DNA of 10,082 nt from a candidate division LCP-89 bacterium (GTDB taxonomy: Bacteria > Electryoneota > B3-LCP): NCBI GenBank assembly GCA_025774735.1, contig JALGZU010000099.1:1-10082 (forward strand), read 5' to 3'. The stretch's first letter is position 1, and every line of letters begins with the position of its first letter. The position numbers were made by a program, and so were the translations under genes. The notes beneath the pieces are model-generated. The model did no database searches. It was given only the letters and a program-made list of their open reading frames with translations, and was not told the origin of the DNA. Shown in pieces: positions 7,299-10,082 of the stretch.

Positions 7299-8306
7299 CT
7301 AGTCAATAATCCCCATCTTTTCAATCGTCTTGATCACCTGCTCGGTGGCAACTTTCTCCATGCACTGTAACTGTTCGCAATCCGCTTCATTGCAGGGGAG
7401 ACAGTCCAGGTTCCGGGCGCGCACGAAGGCGTGCCGGGGATCCCCCTGCGGCGTCCAGACGCTCGGCTCGGAAGGCCCGTGAATGGTCAGCGTGGGTGTC
7501 CCCACAGCCACTGCGACGTGCTTGGTGCCGCTGCAGTTGCACACCAGTAGGCGGCAACGTTCTAAAAGCGCCGCCAACTGCATCAGACTGGTCTGCGGTG
7601 CCATCACCGCGGTCTGTCCCATCAGGTCGCAGACCTTCCCGACGTATTCTTTCTCACCCGGGCCCCAGGTGAGTATCACCCTGTATCCCCTGTCGCGTAA
7701 CCAGTGAGTGACATCTGCGAACCGTTCCGGCAGCCAGCATCTGACCGGTCTCATGGCACAGGTCGCCATAGCTACAACCTGCTCGTCCCAGCCTTCACTC
7801 TTCCAAAAGTCTTCAGCCCAGCGCTTCGCCTCAGCGGTGACGAAAATCTCCGTTCCGGACTCTTCTTCCTCAATGCCGAGAGGCTTCAATAGTGTAAACT
7901 TGGTCAGCGCGTTGTAAATGCCGCTCTGATATTTCTGGTCGTAATGAGTGTAAGCGAACCTGCGCACCCGCAGGTTGTACCCGACCCGGATCCGGGCTCG
8001 GCTCACCAGACTCATCAGGGCGGTCGCCGCAGTACCCAGAAAATCGATCGAGATGTCATACTTCCTCTGGGTCAACCTGGGAATAAACTTGAAAATCCCG
8101 AAGATATCATCAGCTTTATAGGGGTAGATGATCGTCTCGTTAATATGGGGATTGTTGGCTAGAATTTCAGCCGGTGCCGGTCCCGTGACAAAGTCGATCT
8201 CCGCTTCCGGAAAGTGCTGTTTAAGAACCCGCAGAGCCGGTGTTGTCAGCACGACGTCGCCGATGTTACGCAGCAATATCAGCAGAATTCGGCGGGGAGT
8301 GATCAT
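7299..8306 (-). CDS. Glycosyltransferase family 9 (heptosyltransferase-type) with altered donor-site residues
   Basis: This 335-residue GT-B enzyme belongs to the LPS heptosyltransferase family. The N-terminus 'ILLILLRNIGDVVLTTPALR' (7-26) is the family signature. The C-terminal domain carries 'MRPVRCWLPERFADV' (185-199), where many relatives have a Lys before the Trp. It also carries 'CNCSGTKHVAVAVGTPTL' (256-273), where relatives often have Asn-Asp or Asn-Ser before the glycine. Near the end four cysteines, C302, C305, C310 and C315, are spaced C-x2-C-x4-C-x4-C. I chose ATG at 8306 because GAGAGG lies just upstream and the protein then begins right at the conserved strand. The frame is open further: GTG at 8354 would overlap the broken upstream GT9 by 14 bases and add 16 residues, but has no ribosome-binding site. 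The next gene, a GT4, starts 12 bases beyond its stop. It probably adds heptose or a related sugar to the inner core. Confidence 0.9.
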   Translation of the reverse strand: MITPRRILLILLRNIGDVVLTTPALRVLKQHFPEAEIDFVTGPAPAEILANNPHINETIIYPYKADDIFGIFKFIPRLTQRKYDISIDFLGTAATALMSLVSRARIRVGYNLRVRRFAYTHYDQKYQSGIYNALTKFTLLKPLGIEEEESGTEIFVTAEAKRWAEDFWKSEGWDEQVVAMATCAMRPVRCWLPERFADVTHWLRDRGYRVILTWGPGEKEYVGKVCDLMGQTAVMAPQTSLMQLAALLERCRLLVCNCSGTKHVAVAVGTPTLTIHGPSEPSVWTPQGDPRHAFVRARNLDCLPCNEADCEQLQCMEKVATEQVIKTIEKMGIID

Positions 8307-8340
8307 AGCCTCTCGACGGTGCATTGCGGGATCATTGTCT

Positions 8341-9317
8341 TCACGGAGAACCACTGGAAAGCATCAATACGATTTCATCAAAAACGCGCTGCGGTGCGAG
8401 ATCGGTCAGACAGCGGAAGTGCCTCTGAGGGCAGCTCCGGCGGCCGTGATCCGTGCAGGGACGGCATTCGAGATCGATGCCGAGCGCTCTCCCCTTCGAT
8501 CCGTAGGGTGCGAAACCGAACTCGGGAACCGTCGATCCGAAAAGAGTCAGAACCCGGATTTCAGCTGCTGTGCCGAGGTGGGTTGGAGCGCTGTCGTTGG
8601 TCACCAGGAGTTCGCAGCGGCGTAGCAATTCCACCGACTGCCGCAGGGTCGTCTCACCCGCTGCATTGAGGCATCTTCCTCTCGCCCCGGCTGCGATGCG
8701 GCTACAGAGATCCCGGTCCTGCGAATCCCCTATGAGCAGAACCTCATAATTTCCATCAATGCACTTCATCGCTAATTCGATGAAATGCTCCTCCGGCCAG
8801 CGCTTTGTGAACCAGACGGACCCCGGTGCCAGTCCGATCAGTGTGTCGTCTCTGTGATGCTCCAGAATACGGTCTATGAAACGCCGGTCATCCTCACTGG
8901 GCGGGATACTGAAACTATCCGGCGGTTGAATCGAACCGAAACTTTCGTATGAAAGAACCGACCACCTCCCCGCTTGAAGCCGATCCGCCCCGGTATGCCA
9001 GCGCTATACGCCAGAAATCCACTTCGGAAGGACCGGTGCGGTACCAGTGCGAGGTCGTACTGGTCACGTTTCAATTGCCCGGAAAGCCGCAACAGAGCTC
9101 CCAGACCCCGGTGTGATTCCAATTTGTCGTAGACGATGACATTCCTGACCGCCGGGTGTGTCTCCAGCAGGTTGTCGCCTGGAGGACGCACCAGCACGTC
9201 CAGATCGCACTCCGGCCATTGAATTTTAACCGCCTCGATTAAGGGAATGACCAGGACGACGTCACCGATAAAGGCCGTCTGAACAATTAAGACGGATCGG
9301 GGGAAATCACCCTGCAC
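8341..9317 (-). pseudogene. Glycosyltransferase family 9 (heptosyltransferase-type), broken by a frameshift near 8940
   Basis: Two reading frames together make one GT9 protein. The N-terminal part (9317 to about 8940) starts at GTG 9317 and runs through 'SVLIVQTAFIGDVVLVIPL' (8-26) to 'GRIGFKRGGGRFFHTKV' (110-126). It then leaves the family pattern and hits a stop at 8874. The C-terminal part resumes in another frame around 8950-8935 with 'FGSIQPPDSF', then 'LIGLAPGSVWFTKRWPEEHF', then 'VTNDSAPTHLGTAAEIRVLTLFG', and ends at 8341. A four-cysteine cluster (C-x2-C-x7-C-x6-C) lies near the end. The span is 977 bases, not a multiple of three. The stretch that usually links the two domains, often about 20 residues with a His-Glu-Val-type block, seems to be missing, so a small deletion rather than a single-base error is likely. 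The start overlaps the upstream phosphatase stop by 11 bases. Both donor-site motifs are intact, so the decay looks recent, or the break is an assembly error. Confidence 0.82.
8933..8961 (-). repeat. 7-base direct repeat flanking a small hairpin at the GT9 frameshift point
   Basis: On the minus strand TCGGTTC occurs at 8961-8955 and again at 8939-8933. Between them CTTTC (8955-8951) and GAAAG (8946-8942) can pair as a 5-base stem with loop ATAC. The unit lies exactly where the GT9 reading frame changes. Direct repeats around a hairpin are the classic setting for replication slippage, so it may have caused the break. The repeat is short and could be chance. Confidence 0.55.
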
Positions 9318-10082
9318 GGTCGACGACCTTCTCAATCGCAGGAATGATCCGGGATATTTCCCTGTCGAGTTCCTGGTATACTTTCTGATAAACGTCCAGG
9401 TCACCGCCGATGGGATCGAAGACTTCCAGATCAGCATCACTCATCTGTCCGGATTGGCCGAATTCCCGCAGGAGGAACGTCCTCGGGACTGCGGTGGGAT
9501 CGATACGTTCGATTTCATCCATATGGGCGGGTTCCATCACCAGGATCAGGTCGCTGTGTGCTAGCAGCCAGGGTGTCACCGGTTGAGACTTATGGTATGA
9601 CAGGTCGATACCAAGCTCTTCAGCGACCGTAATGCCTTTGAAAGAAGAGGGTATCCCTTCCATGGCATGAGTTCCCGCAGACACGATGCGAACGCGTGCT
9701 GACAATTCCGGATCGAGCTTGTGCTTCAGGAATGCCTCGGCCATGGGGCTCCGGCAGATGTTCCCGGTGCAAACGAAAAGGATCTGGACTTTTCCTTCAG
9801 GGCCAAGTGACACGTTGGTTCTCCCTCTTGTTAATGGCTCCCACTCCCGGTTCCACTTAACCGGTCCAATGACACTCTCGATCTCAGCAATCCTTATCCC
9901 ACCGGCACGAACCAATACTGCTGGATCCTGACAGAGATCCAACACGGTTGAAACACCCCCCTGCAGGCGACCACCGTCCAGAACTGCATCCGCTCCCTGG
10001 ATGATCACCGGATCAAGTTCTTCGACAGCACGCGGCGCGGGTGACCCGCTCGGATTGGCGCTGGTGCTGATCAGACCCTCTT
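9307..10082 (-). CDS. Sua5/YrdC (TsaC-type) C-terminus fused to low-molecular-weight protein tyrosine phosphatase; N-terminus beyond window
   Basis: The frame is open from the right edge to the stop at 9307, giving 257 visible residues. Residues 1-75 are the end of a Sua5/YrdC/YwlC domain, which makes threonylcarbamoyl-AMP for the tRNA t6A modification. 'LISTSANPSGSPAPRAVEE' (3-21) holds the nucleotide-binding S-x-x-N, and 'AVLDGGRLQGGVSTVLDL' (32-49) follows. A linker of about 20 residues leads to a full low-molecular-weight phosphatase. Its P-loop is CTGNICRS, with C104 as nucleophile and R110 as phosphate-binding Arg, and its general acid is D222 in FDPIGGDLDVY. Bacillus carries the separate genes ywlC and ywlE close together, so a fusion is plausible. 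The position matching YwlE Thr11 is Ile108 here, which favours phosphotyrosine over phosphoarginine. A GTG at 9813 with a good ribosome-binding site could also start the phosphatase alone. Its substrate may be housekeeping or a polysaccharide tyrosine kinase. Confidence 0.88.
   Translation of the reverse strand, partial: EGLISTSANPSGSPAPRAVEELDPVIIQGADAVLDGGRLQGGVSTVLDLCQDPAVLVRAGGIRIAEIESVIGPVKWNREWEPLTRGRTNVSLGPEGKVQILFVCTGNICRSPMAEAFLKHKLDPELSARVRIVSAGTHAMEGIPSSFKGITVAEELGIDLSYHKSQPVTPWLLAHSDLILVMEPAHMDEIERIDPTAVPRTFLLREFGQSGQMSDADLEVFDPIGGDLDVYQKVYQELDREISRIIPAIEKVVDRAG
9821..9827 (-). promoter_or_regulatory. Internal ribosome-binding site before the phosphatase domain
   Basis: The minus strand reads GAGGGAG here, 7 bases before an in-frame GTG at 9813 (residue 90 of the visible fusion). 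Initiation there would give a free phosphatase of 168 residues, close to the usual family size. Either this is a relic from when the genes were separate, or both a fused and a free form are made. The motif is clear; its use is not shown. Confidence 0.45.

Noticed and set aside
8307..8354. GTG at 8354 as the true start of the intact GT9
   Set aside because: It has no ribosome-binding site and would add 16 residues before the conserved first strand. ATG at 8306 has a purine-rich GAGAGG motif just upstream. The longer form cannot be fully excluded.
8942..8955. CTTTC/GAAAG hairpin as a transcription terminator
   Set aside because: The stem is only 5 bases, is not GC-rich, has no T run, and sits inside a gene body. 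It is better read as a slippage element.
8874..9440. Upstream extension of the broken GT9 to an ATG at 9440
   Set aside because: The extra 41 residues overlap the phosphatase coding region in another frame and look unlike any GT9 N-terminus. GTG at 9317 places the start just before the conserved strand.

Overview
The window is a dense block of genes, all on the minus strand, with no gap longer than about 35 bases. It reads like one transcription unit running from the right edge to the left edge. The cell is very probably a diderm (Gram-negative) bacterium: there are three GT9 (heptosyltransferase-type) genes, a WaaE-like GT2, and a polyprenyl-phosphate sugar transferase. Base composition is moderately GC-rich, roughly 55-60% in the lines I counted, with one clear dip. 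The phylum cannot be fixed from this sequence. Heavy GTG/TTG start use and the Sua5-phosphatase fusion would suit an uncultured FCB-type or candidate-phylum lineage, but that is a guess.

Layout in transcription order (right to left). (1) The C-terminal end of a Sua5/YrdC threonylcarbamoyl-AMP synthase domain continues without a stop into a complete low-molecular-weight protein tyrosine phosphatase domain; the N-terminus lies beyond the right edge. (2) A GT9 gene is broken by a frameshift, probably with a small deletion, near 8940. (3) An intact GT9 gene follows. (4) GT4. (5) GT2 of the WaaE/KdtX type. (6) A third GT9. (7) A GT4 of the MtfB type with clearly lower GC. (8) Another GT4. (9) A five-membrane-segment undecaprenyl-phosphate sugar-1-phosphate transferase (WbaP/WcaJ type). 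(10) The N-terminal two thirds or so of an exported DUF3108 protein, cut by the left edge.

Together, genes 2-9 look like a lipopolysaccharide core / O-antigen or exopolysaccharide assembly locus. The GT9 and GT2 enzymes would build or decorate a core oligosaccharide. The membrane transferase would start a lipid-linked repeat unit, and the GT4 enzymes would extend it. No flippase, polymerase, ABC exporter, chain-length regulator or nucleotide-sugar synthesis gene is visible, so the locus must continue outside or be completed elsewhere. Neighbouring genes mostly overlap by 4-14 bases (ATGA/TTGA type or longer), which suggests translational coupling.

The points most worth a second look are the broken GT9 with its direct-repeat/hairpin junction, the Sua5-phosphatase fusion with a strong internal ribosome-binding site, the low-GC GT4 that looks imported yet keeps a tight overlap, and altered acceptor/donor-site residues in the intact GT9 at 7299-8306. 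I saw no RNA gene, CRISPR array, insertion sequence, promoter or convincing terminator.
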